DNA from: Juglans regia
Lineage: Eukaryota > Streptophyta > Magnoliopsida > Fagales > Juglandaceae
Assembly: GCF_001411555.2 (NCBI RefSeq)
Contig: NC_049907.1
Location: forward strand, 3,914,243-3,978,242
Length of the DNA stretch: 64,000 nucleotides
Direction of reading: 5' to 3'
Each line of letters opens with the position of its first letter. Position 1 is the first letter of the stretch. The notes beneath the pieces were generated by a model that worked only from the letters and a program-made list of their open reading frames with translations, was not told the DNA's origin and did no database searches. This document shows, one piece after another, positions 1 through 16,119 of this stretch. The position numbers and the translations under genes were made by a program.

Positions 1-664
1 TCCACGAAATAATTGATTTAGCACTTCCCTTTAGAAAGGGGTTCGTCATTTATGGGGAAAAAGGACAATTCTTGGCATGATCACCATTATTCAATCAAAG
101 AAAAACTAAAACATCTTTGGGGAAGGCTAAACAAGAACTTCGAGTTCTATGCCAAAACATATATATATATATATATATATGTATATAGTTTAATCTATAT
201 ATATTAGTAAGGAGATACAGCAAGAGATAATCCAGACCAAGACAGAAATTACCAACCTGAGAGGCATAATAAAAAAAAAAAAAAATCGAAAAAAAAAAAT
301 GGTTTTGTGGTACGAGTTTTCAAATTATTGCAATGATAAATTCCTTAATTTCTCAATTAATAGTTGGGTCTATCTGTTAAGTTTTTTTGGGACGATCATT
401 TGACAGATATTACACCAATATATTATGGAGAATAAATTTAAAAAGCTCTCTCTCTCTCTCTCCCAAAGTGCATCCTAGATTTGTTGATGATTAGTACAGC
501 TCAAAGGAGAATGTTGATCAATCATGGAGGTGATTTGTTGCAATTAGTCATAATCATCAATCAATAAAATGAAAGCTACATTCAAATCTCCAAGTAGTAT
601 TGACTAATGTATGTGGTCGTTTAACGTAATATAAGGAACAGTAGTAAGTGTGTTATCAATAATG

Positions 665-667
<3 letters not shown>

Positions 668-708
<41 letters not shown>
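668..708. repeat. (CT)n microsatellite
   Basis: An uninterrupted CT run of about 40 bases. It lies directly at the left edge of the first copy of the 0.45-kb duplicated segment; a much shorter CT run marks the left edge of the second copy near 1727-1738. Confidence 0.95.
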
Positions 709-710
<2 letters not shown>

Positions 711-1150
711 GCGTGTGTGTGATCTATCTATCTATAGCGACTCGATCCGATGCATTTTTTTTCTCGTTTAACTTGGAATTAGTCCTCGACAGCGACTACA
801 ACAATGAGCAAGCATGGCTAATCGCTAACTAGCTATATGAAGTACTTATCTTGCCCCTTACTTGGCTTTAAAACAAACACGTATGGTTTGAGAAAGGATA
901 GCGCTACAATGCCATTCAAGTAATTTGCTCACTTGGTGTGCCTTTAGTGTAAATTATATATATTTTTTTACTTTTTCTTTTAAATATTTTTTAAATATCT
1001 TTAAAAAATAAAAATAAAATATCAATATACTGATAGTCACTTCCTTAATCATTAAGTTAAAAATAATTAAAACATAAAATAAAATATATGAACGGTCAAA
1101 TTGAGAAGATAAACTCAGACGTCATAATATTATTTTCCTTTCGAAAAAAG
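705..1150. repeat. Duplicated segment, copy A
   Basis: This stretch is repeated in direct orientation at about 1733-2230. Shared landmarks in order are catgcgtgtgtg, a ctat run, the string gcgactcgatc, cttggaattagtcctcgac, gagcaagcatgg, actagctatatgaagtac, and a tail of A/T-rich sequence containing tttgctcacttggtgtgcct. No coding frame is maintained between the copies. It may be a local duplication or two copies of an unrecognised non-coding element. Confidence 0.85.
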
Positions 1151-1218
1151 TCGGTCAGTACTTAATTTCTAACTTGTTCTGTGAGGGAAGTATGCAGCTG
1201 CATGTTTCAATAGTGTTA

Positions 1219-1398
1219 GGTTGTGTTTGGATGTTGAAGTGAGTTGAGTTGAGATGATAAAATATTGTTAAAATATTATTTTTTAATATTATTATTATTT
1301 TAAAATTTAAAAAAGTTAAATTGTTTATTATATTTTGTATTGGAATTTAAAAAAATTGTAATGATGAGTTGAGATAAGTTTAGCAACCAAACTCACTC
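1219..1398. mobile_element. Tourist-like MITE with TTA target duplication
   Basis: A 180-bp element starts GGTTGTGTTTGGATG and ends CAACCAAACTCACTC, so its ends form imperfect inverted repeats. TTA flanks it on both sides (1216-1218 and 1399-1401). The AT-rich interior, with a ttattatattttg core, recurs at 34493-34686, 56017-56241 and 60017-60213. A 3-bp TTA/TAA duplication is the known signature of PIF/Harbinger (Tourist) MITEs; the superfamily call is inferred from it. No coding capacity. Confidence 0.8.
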
Positions 1399-1732
1399 TT
1401 AGTCTCCAGCAAATTAGTAAGAGTTATGTTATACCGAGACCTCATACACCGCACACCTCTAAGTGGCTGCCAGCATGTATTTTTATTTTTAAGTTAAGAG
1501 CTATTCTGGGCATCAGTCCATATCCACAGCACACCAGTGTTGTGGTTTTTTTTTTTTTTTTTTTTTTCCACCCAATAAACTTAGTGTGCAGCGGATGTTA
1601 TGTACAGTAGAGTAGAGTGCGATTTATATTTTCTCTTAAGTTAAACACTCCTGCAACGTAAAATCCAACAAAATCCCAAATCTCCTTCGATACGATGAGA
1701 GTCCGACGACAAGCCAGGGAGACTACTCTCTC

Positions 1733-2230
1733 TCTCTCATGCGTGTGTGTGTGATCTATCTATCTATAGCGACTCGATCAGATGCATTTTCTTTGTCGTT
1801 TAACTTGGAATTAGTCCTCGACGGCGATTTACAAGAATGAGCAAGCATGGCCAATCGCTAACTAGCTATATGAAGTACTTATCTTATCCCTTACTTGGCT
1901 TTAAAGCAAACACGTATGGTTTCAGAAAGGGTATCGCTACTATTAATATATTATTATAAATGAAAGTGTTTCTGTTTTTCAAAAAAAAAAAAAAAAGAAA
2001 AAGAAAAGAAAGGGTATCGCTACTATGCCATTCAAGTAATTTGCTCACTTGGTGTGCCTCTAGTATAAATTATATATATATTTTTAACTTTTTGTTTTAA
2101 ATATTTTTTAAACATTTTTTAAAAATAAAAATAAAATATCAATATACTAATAGTCATTTTTTTAATCATTAAATAAAAAAAATTTTAAAAATAAAACAAA
2201 ATACATGAATGATCAAATTGAAGAGATTCA
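1733..2230. repeat. Duplicated segment, copy B
   Basis: Direct repeat of 705-1150. It is longer because a poly(A)-tailed insertion of about 63 bp and its 20-bp target duplication lie inside it. The copies differ by scattered substitutions, for example gatccgatg versus gatcagatg, so the duplication is not very recent. Confidence 0.85.
1944..2006 (+). mobile_element. Tiny poly(A)-tailed retroposon insertion
   Basis: About 63 bp, made of a short AT-rich body (tgaaagtgtttctgtttttc) followed by an A-rich tail. It is bracketed by an exact 20-bp direct repeat, agaaagggtatcgctactat, at 1924-1943 and 2007-2026. The duplicated segment at 705-1150 shows the site without the insertion. Poly(A) plus a long target duplication is the hallmark of LINE-machinery (target-primed) insertion. 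The body is too short to assign to a source RNA; it could be a severely truncated LINE/SINE tail or an mRNA 3' end. Confidence 0.75.
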
Positions 2231-2340
2231 TCCAAAAAAAAATAAGTCTGTTTTGAAATTCTGAGAACGATACAAACTGATTTATCCAAAAAATTGAAAT
2301 TTTTAATTTTTTCGATTTCGATCTGGTTCGGTTTGATTTA

Positions 2341-2992
2341 TAGGTGTAAGTCGGTTTTGGATTTTTTTGTTACGTAAGTTGGTTTTTCTGACTCAAAAGG
2401 AATTTTTTTTACCCGAAATATAATAGTGCACAAAACATTATTTAAAAAAATACCATGCATATAACTAATTAACCAAATAAACAAAATCTAAAAAAAAATA
2501 TACTAAAACAATTGTAAATGCAACCACCGAAATAAAAGGTTCCACTCCAAAGTATATAAAAAAAGTTATAGGATAACTGATTACCAACTATTTAGCTGAA
2601 GAAAAATTACAATTACATATTTTATATATATAAGGTACTCTTATACTTATACCATACCATATGTGTAAGTATCTAACTTAATATATAAGGACAAATAATA
2701 AAATATTAATAACTTAATATTAATATTCATATTTAAGAGTAATTTCATATCAAAGAAGCATAGACATTAAGATTAAAATTTTACATTATATTAATTTATA
2801 ATATATATAACATAAAAACTAAAAAAATTATAATATATATAACGAAAAAGATTAAATACATATTTCAATTCGATTTGATCAAATTAAATCTAAACAAAAA
2901 AATATTTAATCGTTTCGATTTTTAAAAATTGAAGCCGATCAAATCAGACCGAACCGATCTGATTCAGTCCGGTCATTTTTTTTCTTACACCC
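2341..2992. mobile_element. Decayed hAT-like non-autonomous element (tentative)
   Basis: The left end reads taggtgtaagtcggttttgg and the right end reads cttacacccca, which are roughly inverted. Near the right end are gaccgaaccgatctg and cagtccggtc, a weak version of the GGTCCGGTCC motifs in the clearer elements at 48817 and 51016. The interior is AT-rich without an open frame. Target duplications are not visible, so the borders are approximate. Confidence 0.4.
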
Positions 2993-3528
2993 CATGTGGC
3001 TCCATTAAAGGCTTGTTCATTTTGAAAAGGAAGCCCGACAAACTCCAACAAATATCTAATAATGGTTGTTAAAAGGCAATGAAAAATATTCAAGAATTTG
3101 AGCCAATAAATTTATCTAGTCGAATAATTCTTTTTATCAACTATTATTCATATTATATAATTTATACTTTATGAAAAAAAATATATCAAATGTGAGATAT
3201 AGAAATAAATAATAAATGATGTATAACAAAACTCTAACCTAGCTTCATATTTTCTTGACACTATTACTAAGAAAGAAATCGTCATAAAATTTTAACTGCA
3301 ACATTGGCCTCAACATCAACATGATATTTCAGTCTAGACTCTAGATAGAGGTGGAGATTCTTAGAGCATCCTTATTGACTTGACCAAAGTTCAATGATAA
3401 TTAAACTTTAGCCAATATGTGTCAAAAATCACATTGAATTGGATATCTCTATAAAATTTTAAACTTCTGCTACAATGATTTTTTAAATTTGTAGGTGAAC
3501 AGTAGATTAGCCAAATATTAAAATATTC
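2993..3528. other. AT-rich intergenic sequence
   Basis: No reading frame, RNA gene or repeat could be recognised here. It separates the hAT-like relic from the LINE. Confidence 0.6.
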
Positions 3529-6500
3529 TTTTTTTTTTATATAGAAAGATCATATCATTCATTCATCAGAAATCAAAGTGATTACAGACAATTATCAAGC
3601 CAAACGGCTTGAGAAATACAGTCCGGAATACAATTCCACCAAATAGCCATACTATCAACTTGAAATGCAAACCTAGCCAACTTATGGGCTACCATATTAC
3701 CCTCCCTATAAATATGAGAAAACATACAGGTTGTAAAGCATGGTACCAGCTTCTTAATCTCATAATATAACACACCTAATAAAGAATTAGACATGCTATC
3801 ATCATTAAGGGCTTCAATACATAATAAACTGTCACTCTCCACCACTAACTGAGAAACACCCATAGAGACACACTGTTGCAAGCCTCTAAATATGGCCAGA
3901 AGCTCAGCGCCCTCGGACCCTTCCATTAAACATTCAGCTCTACTCATAGCCATAAGAATACCACCCATTTCATCCCTCAAAACAGCACCTACACCTGCCT
4001 TGTCCCGTTCTGAAAAAACAGCAGCATCCACATTTAATTTAAGCCAACCCGTGGGAGGTAATTTCCATTTGTAATGCTTCAAAGCTTGGACTCTTGATTG
4101 GCCTTGAACTTGATCAGAGCTTTTCAGCAAAACCAGTGCACTTTCAGCCACCTTAGCAGGACTTAACAACTCCTGAGCATGTACCCACTTATTTCTTCTA
4201 AACCAGAATCCCCAAGCCAAAGCAAATAAAATAGGCAGCTTCTCATGCATTTTCCTCTCACACATTTGAAGAGCCAATTCAAATAAAGTAAGTTGCTTAT
4301 CCAGAAAAAAATCAGGGAGGTAAAGACGCCACACACCTTGGAGAGCTGCACAGTTCACCACGGCATGGGTTGTATCTTCCTTCTCCACAAAACAGAATCT
4401 ACACAAATCATCTGAGAGGACATGTTTCTTCACCAAGTTCACTGCAGTAGGAAGCCCATCCCTACACGCCCGCCAACCAAAAATCTTTATTTTATGCGGC
4501 ACTCTCATTTTCCACAAGTGTTTCCAGAATTTTTGATTAGCATGCATATTAGAAGATTCAGCATACTGCATTCCCATATGTGAATAAATGAACCTATAAC
4601 AGCTTCTCACACTGAATAATCCATTTCTTTCAAGTTCCCAAACTCTCCTATCTTCAACCTCATCTGAGTATAGAGGAATTTTAAGAATTTCTGATACTAA
4701 ATTTGGATTGAAGAGGGCCCTAAGCTTTTGCACATCCCACATATTTGCATTCTCAACAAACAAAGAATTCACCACAGCAGAATTTATACTCTCATTTCCA
4801 GCACGTCCTTCAACTGACAGTGGGAGATGTCCAGGAATCCATTTATCATGCCATATATTAACCAATCTCCCATTTCCGATACGCCACCGACAGCCAGCTT
4901 CTACCCATTTTCGAGCCTCCCAAATACCCCTCCAAGTATAGGAGGGACATCTACCAAGACTTGCATTCATGAAGCTAGTGTGAGGGAAATATTTAGCCTT
5001 TAATAATCTGTGTAATAAAGACCCTACGTCTTGAGATAATCTCCATCCTTGTTTAGCTAGTAACGCAAGATTAAAACTTCTCAAGTCTTTAAAACCCAAT
5101 CCTCCATTAGACTTTTGCTGACACAATTTAGACCAACTCAACTAATGAATTTTCCTCTCAGCTCCTTTTTGACCCCACCAAAACTTTGACATCAACCCTT
5201 CTAACTCCAAACAAAAGCTGGAAGGGAGGAGGAAACAGCTCATTGTAAAGGTAGGTATAGATAAGGCAACAGCTTTTAAAAGAATCTCCTTCCCCCCTTG
5301 TGACAACAGCTTCTCCTTCCAAGCTTGACGCTTTTGCCATACCCTTTGTTTTATAGACTGAAAAGCACTTTTCTTTGATCTCCCTAAGATTGGAGGAAGA
5401 CCCAGATATTTTTCATATTGTTGGATTTCACAATTACTCCACAGGTTTTTAATCTCAATTTGAGTGACTTCACTTACATTTCCACTAAAAACAATAGCTG
5501 TCTTTTCTTTATTAATACGTTGGCCTGAAACTTTTTCATAATGTTCCAACAAAGATTGTACCCTCCTATTTTCAGCCACCTCCGCCCGACAAAAGACTAC
5601 ACTATCATCCGCAAAAAGTAAGTGGTTAATGAGAGGAGCACCACGACAAATTTTGACTCCAGATATTTCATTTCTCAACCCTGCCCTTCTTAATAAAGAG
5701 ATCAGCCCTTCAGTGCAAATGAGAAATAAATATGGGGATAATGGATCCCCTTGTCTTAATCCCCGAGTAGGAATTATATTGCCTCTCGCTTTCCCATTAA
5801 TTAAAACAGAAAAGGAGACAGATTTAATGCAAAACATGATCAGCTCAACAAAACTCGGATGAAACCCCATCACTTCCATTACGGACTTAATAAAAACTCA
5901 CTCTACCCTATCATAGGCCTTGCTCATGTCTAGCTTCAAGGACATAAATCCCTTCTTTCCTTTCTTTTTGTGCTTCAGAAAATTGACCAGCTCATAAGCA
6001 ATTAAAACATTATCAGAAATAAGACGCCCCGGGACAAAAGCGCTTTGACTCTCACTTATAATACAAGGCAGTACAGCTTTGAGACGATTAGAAAGAGTCT
6101 TTGCAATAAGTTTGTAAAGCACGTTACACAAACTAATTGGCCTAAAATCACCCATTTTAACCACACATTTCTTCTTGGGAATCAAGACAAGATGAGTATG
6201 GTTTAGAGAAGTAGGGAAAGAACCTGAGTTGAGTGCGTGAAGAACTGCTGCAGTGATATTGCCTCCAACCACATTCCAATATTTTTGGAAAAAAATTGGA
6301 GGCATCCCATCCGGACCCGGGGACTTTGTTGGGCTCATTTGATTCAAAGCTGTCTTAACTTCTTCTGCTGTGAACTCCCTCATCAAGTCTGAATTCATTT
6401 CGGCTGAAACTCTCCCTGACAGAGAAGCTAAGAACCCCAAAGAATCAGCATCCGTAGCTGGGGATGAACTAGTGAATAAGTCTTTAAAAAAATCAATAAT

Positions 6501-6713
6501 AACCCTATCCCTCTGAACACCCTCTTGCCACACACCAAATTCATCTTGGATCTTAAGAATCTGGTTCTTTCTCTTCCGTTGAGAAGCCTTCATATGGAAA
6601 TACTTCGTATTACAATCACCCTCCTTAAGCCACAAAGCCTTTGACCTTTGTCTCCACATGATTTCCTTTCTCTCTAACCAAATCTGTACTTGACTCCTTG
6701 TGGGAGAAGTGAT
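3529..6713 (-). mobile_element. 5'-truncated non-LTR retrotransposon (LINE)
   Basis: The element lies on the - strand. A T run at 3529-3538 is its poly(A) tail, just beyond the stop of the last coding block. Coding similarity runs from a connector region before the reverse transcriptase to the C-terminal RNase H, and is lost near 6713 in AT-rich DNA. ORF1 and the AP-type endonuclease domain are absent, as expected for 5' truncation during target-primed reverse transcription. I could not find a convincing target duplication. The plant LINE family with a C-terminal RNase H (L1-like/RTE-LINE type) fits. Confidence 0.88.
3582..6659 (-). pseudogene. LINE ORF2: reverse transcriptase, zf-RVT, RNase H
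   Basis: Three blocks (6659-5898, 5879-5142, 5141-3582) share one frame and are separated only by stop codons. The first carries the RT start (GPDGMPPIFFQKYW, FRPISLCNVLYKLIAK, DMSKAYDRVE). The second has RQGDPLSPYLF and the catalytic FADD at about 5604-5615. The third has a zf-RVT-like Cys region (CRFC) and an RNase H domain (LNVDAAV, AELLAI, VESDS, REGNMVAHKLA). Both interruptions fall where the family has Trp: TGG became TGA near 5900 and TAG near 5140. The product is dead, but the frame is otherwise well kept. Confidence 0.9.
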
Positions 6714-7651
6714 AAGTTAATTATAATGATAAGTTAATTATAATAATAATTATTATTAATATTTAATGTTAATTTAATATTTAATAAATGTAATAAATAT
6801 TAATTTAATTTAATTAGAATATAATTATTATTAATATTAAATTGGTAGAATTATAAAATATGATATAGATAAATTAAATAAAAAAATTATTAAATTAATA
6901 ATATTTTATTATTATATAAAGAGTAAATAATTAATTTAATATAGAGATTAAATTTAAATAAAATAAATAAATATAAAAAAATATAATATTAATTAAAATT
7001 TAAAATAAATTTAATCAAGTCAATGACAATACGCATGAAAACGAAATACAAAATGTAATTGGTTTACCAGATTAATTTTACAGATAACGAGGCAGTGAGC
7101 CCTGGAGGTGAAGTAGTACTGGGGGCAGGGCCTAAGACGACAAGTAGTAGGTGTAGTATTACTCTTAGGTCAAAGGGCTAGAGCGAGGACTGTAGAATAG
7201 ACTCTGAAGTTGTACCAGTACTGGATCTATGTCTTTCGGCCGATTGAATTTGAATCCACCACTCTCTAGATTATTGTATAGGTATCTATTACGAGAGTAC
7301 ATGCACGGCAATGGTGGCAAGCTTTTATGAGAACAGCAGTGCTACGTCTCTCGAGAGATAAAACTTCAAAGTCCACCGAATAAGTAAAAAATATTTTTTT
7401 ATTTCATATATTTTTTAATTATCATAAGAATAATAATAAAAAAGTCATTATAACGGTGTATGTTTTATATTTACTATATAATTACTTCTAATTAATTATT
7501 TTCAACATTTATTTAAAAAGATATATAGTTTAAATGATTTTATACATTATGTGTATAAAATAGATATTCTCAATAATAATTTTTATCAATATTTATTCTG
7601 TCCAAAATGTACACATCAACTCATTACAACAATCCTAATTTTCTAGAAGGG
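6714..7651. other. AT-rich intergenic sequence
   Basis: The left 300 bases are almost pure A/T with a short tandem duplication of gataagttaattataat at the LINE border. A slightly more GC-rich island lies at 7080-7380. No gene or RNA was recognised. Confidence 0.6.
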
Positions 7652-8345
7652 TGATGCTACAGTCCCGCTGGGGGCTCTCGGGAGTGTAGTATTATTTTAT
7701 ATGTATTTTGTTTAAGTAATTTCTTATATAGATCTTTTAATATTTTAAAAAATTTTAAAAAAATAAAATAAATTTAAAATATCATTAAAAAAATACTTTC
7801 TTAATCAGAAAGTAAAAAAAATATATTAAAAAAATACTTTCTTAATTATGAAGTAAAATAAAAAATTATAAAAAATATTTTACAATTTTTTATTTTACTT
7901 CATAATTAAGAAAATATTTTTTAATAATATTATGATTTTTTTAAAAAAAATATTTAAAATGATCATGCTATAGCTCCCGTAGGGGACTCCCGTTGGGCTT
8001 AACATGTCCTTTTCTACGTGTATTTTTTTAATTTATTTTTTTATAGAGATTTTTTTTACACTTTAAATATTTTTAAAAAATAAAATAAATTTAAAATATC
8101 ATTAAAAAACATTTCCTTAATCAGAAAGTAAAAAAAAATTATTAAAAAATACTTCTTAATCACGAAGTAGAATAAATATTATTTTTTATTCTACTTCGTG
8201 ATTAAGAAAGTATTTTTTAATAATATTGTAATTTTTATTTTATTTTTTTAAAATATTTAAAATTATTAAAAATATCTATATAAAAAAAAACACATATAAA
8301 AAAATATTAGAGTCCAGCGGGAGCTCCCAGCTGGGCATCTAGCAT
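7652..8345. mobile_element. Fold-back MITEs with GC-rich ends
   Basis: Two related units lie side by side. Unit 1 begins gatgctacagtcccgctggg near 7652 and contains a near-perfect hairpin at about 7828-7925 (ctttcttaattatgaagtaa paired with its complement). Unit 2 runs from tgctatagctcccgtagggg (about 7968) to the inverted gggagctcccagctgggcat near 8340 and contains its own hairpin at about 8140-8225 (cttaatcacgaagtagaata). The family is defined by about 30-bp GC-rich inverted ends and a palindromic AT-rich core. The right end of unit 1 is not visible. Confidence 0.7.
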
Positions 8346-8424
8346 TTTCCTTTCTGGAAATTGTACAAGTACTTCATTTTCATGTTCTATGCCAATCGTT
8401 CGCTTTGGACATTTATGTTGCAGT

Positions 8425-8750
8425 TTAGATGTCGAATTGAGTTGAAATGATAAAATATAGATAAATTATTATTTTTAATATTATTATTATTTTAAAATTT
8501 AAAAAAGTTAAATTATTTATTATATTTTGTATAAGAATTTGAAAAAATTATAATGATGAGTTGAAATACGTTTGATCATCAACTCATCTTAATTTATTTC
8601 AACTCATTATTATAATTTTTTTAAATTTTAACATAAAATATAATAAATAATTTAATTTTTTTAAATTCTAAAATAATAATAATATTAAAAAATAATATTT
8701 TAATAATATTTTATCATCTCAACTCAATTCAATTCAATTTAATTCGTAAG
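8425..8750. mobile_element. Two Tourist-like MITEs, tail to tail
   Basis: The left half (about 8425-8580) matches the family at 1219-1398: gaattgagttgaaatgataa, then the ttatatttt core, then aatgatgagttgaaa. The right half (about 8580-8750) is the same sequence inverted, ending ttttatcatctcaactcaat. Together they form a large palindrome. Exact borders and target duplications are unclear. Confidence 0.65.
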
Positions 8751-9239
8751 TTTTTGCCATCTTCAAATCTCAAAATTTAATAAAATATTTTAATTCAAAT
8801 TATTTTATAATTATTTATAAATATTATAATATATTCTAAGTGTAATTTTAAGTAAAAATCTCACTCCAGGGCCGAAATCATTATCTAGTACTTACCCTCA
8901 TTTTATGAGATAGAGAGTCTTTTTTGTTTGCCAGAGCAATAATAATCAAAAGAAATAAAAAAACAGTAGGGCATAGCTCCATTACTTCTCCTACTCCTAC
9001 ATGAGCATCTGCTTGCTTTTTGCATGCCACGTTATATCAAACTGTAGGATTAGTTTACCAAAAAGTTAGATGGAAAGTATGTATGGCCATGGAAAAGTCA
9101 CGCATGAATTATGAGCAAAACAAAATTTTGGAACGTAAAAAAATGTTATTTTATTTGTACAGATTAGCATTTTCCATGTGTAAAGCCAATTTTCATGCTA
9201 TACTTTCCGCTTATTTCGCTTGAAAACAGAAGAGAAGCT

Positions 9240-9247
9240 TATAAAAG
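9240..9247 (+). promoter_or_regulatory. Candidate TATA box of the CYP90B1-like gene
   Basis: TATAAAAG stands 237 bp before the start codon, which is compatible with a 5' leader of about 200 bases. I looked for BZR1-type CGTGYG elements, which are known to repress DWF4 in Arabidopsis, in the 500 bp upstream and saw none. The TATA call rests on sequence and position only. Confidence 0.45.
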
Positions 9248-9458
9248 CAGCCTATTGGCTTCAATGCATTCACTTAAAACTGGTTTCATCGAAACCAAAC
9301 TGCTTAAAAGTGATTTTTAAATCCTCCTGAAAATGGAAGTACTTCTTTTTCAGCAGACGTAGAACTGCAAAAAGAAGCAGCAGATGATATCTTCTGATTC
9401 AAACTGCTTACAACAAGCTAAGCAAATCCCACGCAAAGCACACACAATCACAAATTAA

Positions 9459-13781
<4,323 letters not shown>

Positions 13782-15185
13782 TTTTTCCAAGAGTACAACA
13801 AACAGCTCATAGATGCATGTAAACTTTATGAAAAGAATCCTCAGCCTCAGCCTGATCAGCCTCTCGTCTGGACACAAAACAAAACAAATTGCTCGTTTGT
13901 TGGTGATCAAGATCATATTCTTTGGATTTTCCAACGGCTTAGTATAAGATCTCTTTTGGCTTTATCAATAGATCATAGCTCACATGAGCAAAGGGAAGAC
14001 AAAGAACTGATGATGAAGTACAAAATTAAAGATGCTAGGACCACGTCGCCAAATTGTAAATTTTATTTTCCTGTATAGTCCCTGATCTATCATTTTGGGA
14101 CTTGGGAGAAATTATTAATATATATATATATATATGTATATTCATTTATATACATGAAGTAGTACGTAGAATTACGCGATTACGCGACGTTTATGCACTT
14201 CATAGTTATGGTTGTATGTAAAATTACTCTTTCAATAATGCATGGTAATTTACTTATCTATCATCCAAATATCATTTGTGTCTTTTTGTGATTCATTCAG
14301 AGTGAAGAGAGTAGAGTGCATTCTATAAAATCTACAAAAGAAGATATGGCATAGTGATAAGTCTATTCACTACGGAGAAGAAAAGAAAAAAACCATTCAT
14401 GTTGTCTAACTACCAAGAAATAATGAGCATAGTTAGTGTGCTGTAACTATCTAGGAAAAGTTTGGATACTTTCTCCGAGTCTCGCCAAAGCAAAATGGAA
14501 GGAAACCCAGAGGAAAATAAAGGTTAGTTTGTCTTTTCAGGTGGCCATGTCCCAATTCTCTTCTTCCCCCAGCTCGAGAGAAAGTTCAAAGCATTTTGGG
14601 CCCTTTCCTGGTTATCGGTACCCTATGTTTGGTTGCTTTTGGGACCCTTTTCCATCTGCTGCTCACCTTCTTCTCCGACTCTACTTTTCATACTCACGTA
14701 GCTCTTTTTGTTTTTTGACAAAAAAAAAAAAGAGCAGAAAAGAAAAGCATCTGCAACTTGATTGATCAAGATGAGATTTCCTGCATGGTCTCATGTTCAT
14801 CTCAATCGATATAAATTCTAGCTTACCGACCGTACTGATTAATCAACCAAGCATTAAATCAATAGGGGACAATTGGGAAAACAGTAGTAGTGGATCGGAA
14901 CAGCAAGAAGACCAAGAGGAAGGTCTAATTAATTGGAATTCATTATTGTAATGGGTCCGTGAAGGAAGAAGGCAGGCAAGAGGAATTGAATAAGGTGCTG
15001 CAGGCAAGGGGCCTCTATTTTGTCTATTGACAACAGGAATGTCGGCCACCCTCAGACCCCTTTTATTTATACATGAATTAGATTGCAGTTTTGAACCTTA
15101 ATTTTTTCATGCCTCTTTCAATTCCAATCCTCATCACCAGCCCCATGTCTCCTACCACCAAACTATTTTCCCTTTCAAAGACTTC
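13782..15185. other. 3' flank of CYP90B1, no gene recognised
   Basis: The first few hundred bases probably hold the 3' untranslated region. A short (AT)n run lies near 14118-14136. A 109-codon open frame at 14436-14765 has no recognisable domain or splice context and is not called as a gene. Confidence 0.55.
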
Positions 15186-15189
15186 CTAT

Positions 15190-15990
15190 TATGATCTACA
15201 ATTAATTTCAGTGTTTGGATATGGGGATTATTTTATGCTTTTAATTCTTGACATAATCAGCATTTTCATTTGCATTGTGTGCATGTTGATCATATTTACA
15301 ACTTCTGTAACTAATCATAAAATAGTTATTTTATTCTCAAGCCTTTACACCACACACTCATGATCACATGACATAATTTAATTTGAAATAAATTTTTAAA
15401 ATTTAAATTTTGAATTATGCTATGTAAACAGTGTTTAGTATAGAAGTTTTAGAATATCAGTATTCATCATAGAATATAATAATAACGAGGCCATCGACTT
15501 GAATATCTATAACTATATAAGTTTCGAGATAATAATGTTTCCCTTTTAAGCCATATATATCATTCAATCATGTATACATTAAATGCTCATGAATTGGATT
15601 ATAATTTTAAGTCATATCGATAGATAATTTAGAATTTTAAGAATCTAGAACATTGTTTTCTTTCCCACGCTTTGTCTTTTTTTTTTTTTTTTTTTTTCCC
15701 TTCTTTTATATATATTTATATCTAATTTTTTACGCGTTAGTAGTCTACAAATTAATGCTACATTTAGAAAATTCCACAATCAAATCATCATGCACGACTA
15801 AGTCACGATCAGCTATATATGATAATTTGGAAAGCTCGATTGTGAGAAACTTAATTATTAAAGAACTAAGTCCTCGGCTAAATTAGGAAGTGTTATCTTC
15901 TTCTTCCTGTGGTGATGGTAGCCTCCTTGTTAGGTTTTCTTTCGCTTTCACTGTTCTTGATTTGTCATGCTCCTGGCTCCTCTGTGATTT
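15190..15990. repeat. Tandem duplication, unit 1
   Basis: Two blocks of this unit recur in the same order at 16120-16960. Block X (about 15190-15310: ctacaattaattt, gtgtttggatatg, gacataatca, catttgc) matches about 16125-16280. Block Y (about 15760-16070: gtcctcggctaaa, gttaggtttt, tttgtcatgctc, catgagtttctgttattg, ggtctccctcctcc, gctgcacg) matches about 16690-16900. A poly(T) tract near 15678 is specific to unit 1. No conserved frame links the copies, so this looks non-coding. Confidence 0.7.
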
Positions 15991-16119
15991 ATGAGTTTCT
16001 GTTATTGTCATGCTATCATGGATATTGGTCTCCCTCCTCCTTTGTGGTATGGAAAGCTGCACGTTGTACGTACGTACGTAGACAATGATCTACAAACTAA
16101 CGTTACGATGCATGATTAT

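Noticed and set aside
650..832. 60-codon frame starting in the CT run
   Set aside because: Created by the microsatellite (Ser-Leu repeat). The second copy of the duplicated segment does not preserve it.
3529..6720. Target-site duplication of the LINE
   Set aside because: The sequences beside the poly(T) and beside the truncated 5' end do not match over 7 or more bases; the 5' border is also uncertain.
14436..14765. 109-codon open frame
   Set aside because: No recognised domain, low-complexity end, no splice or promoter context, and not conserved in the nearby duplication.
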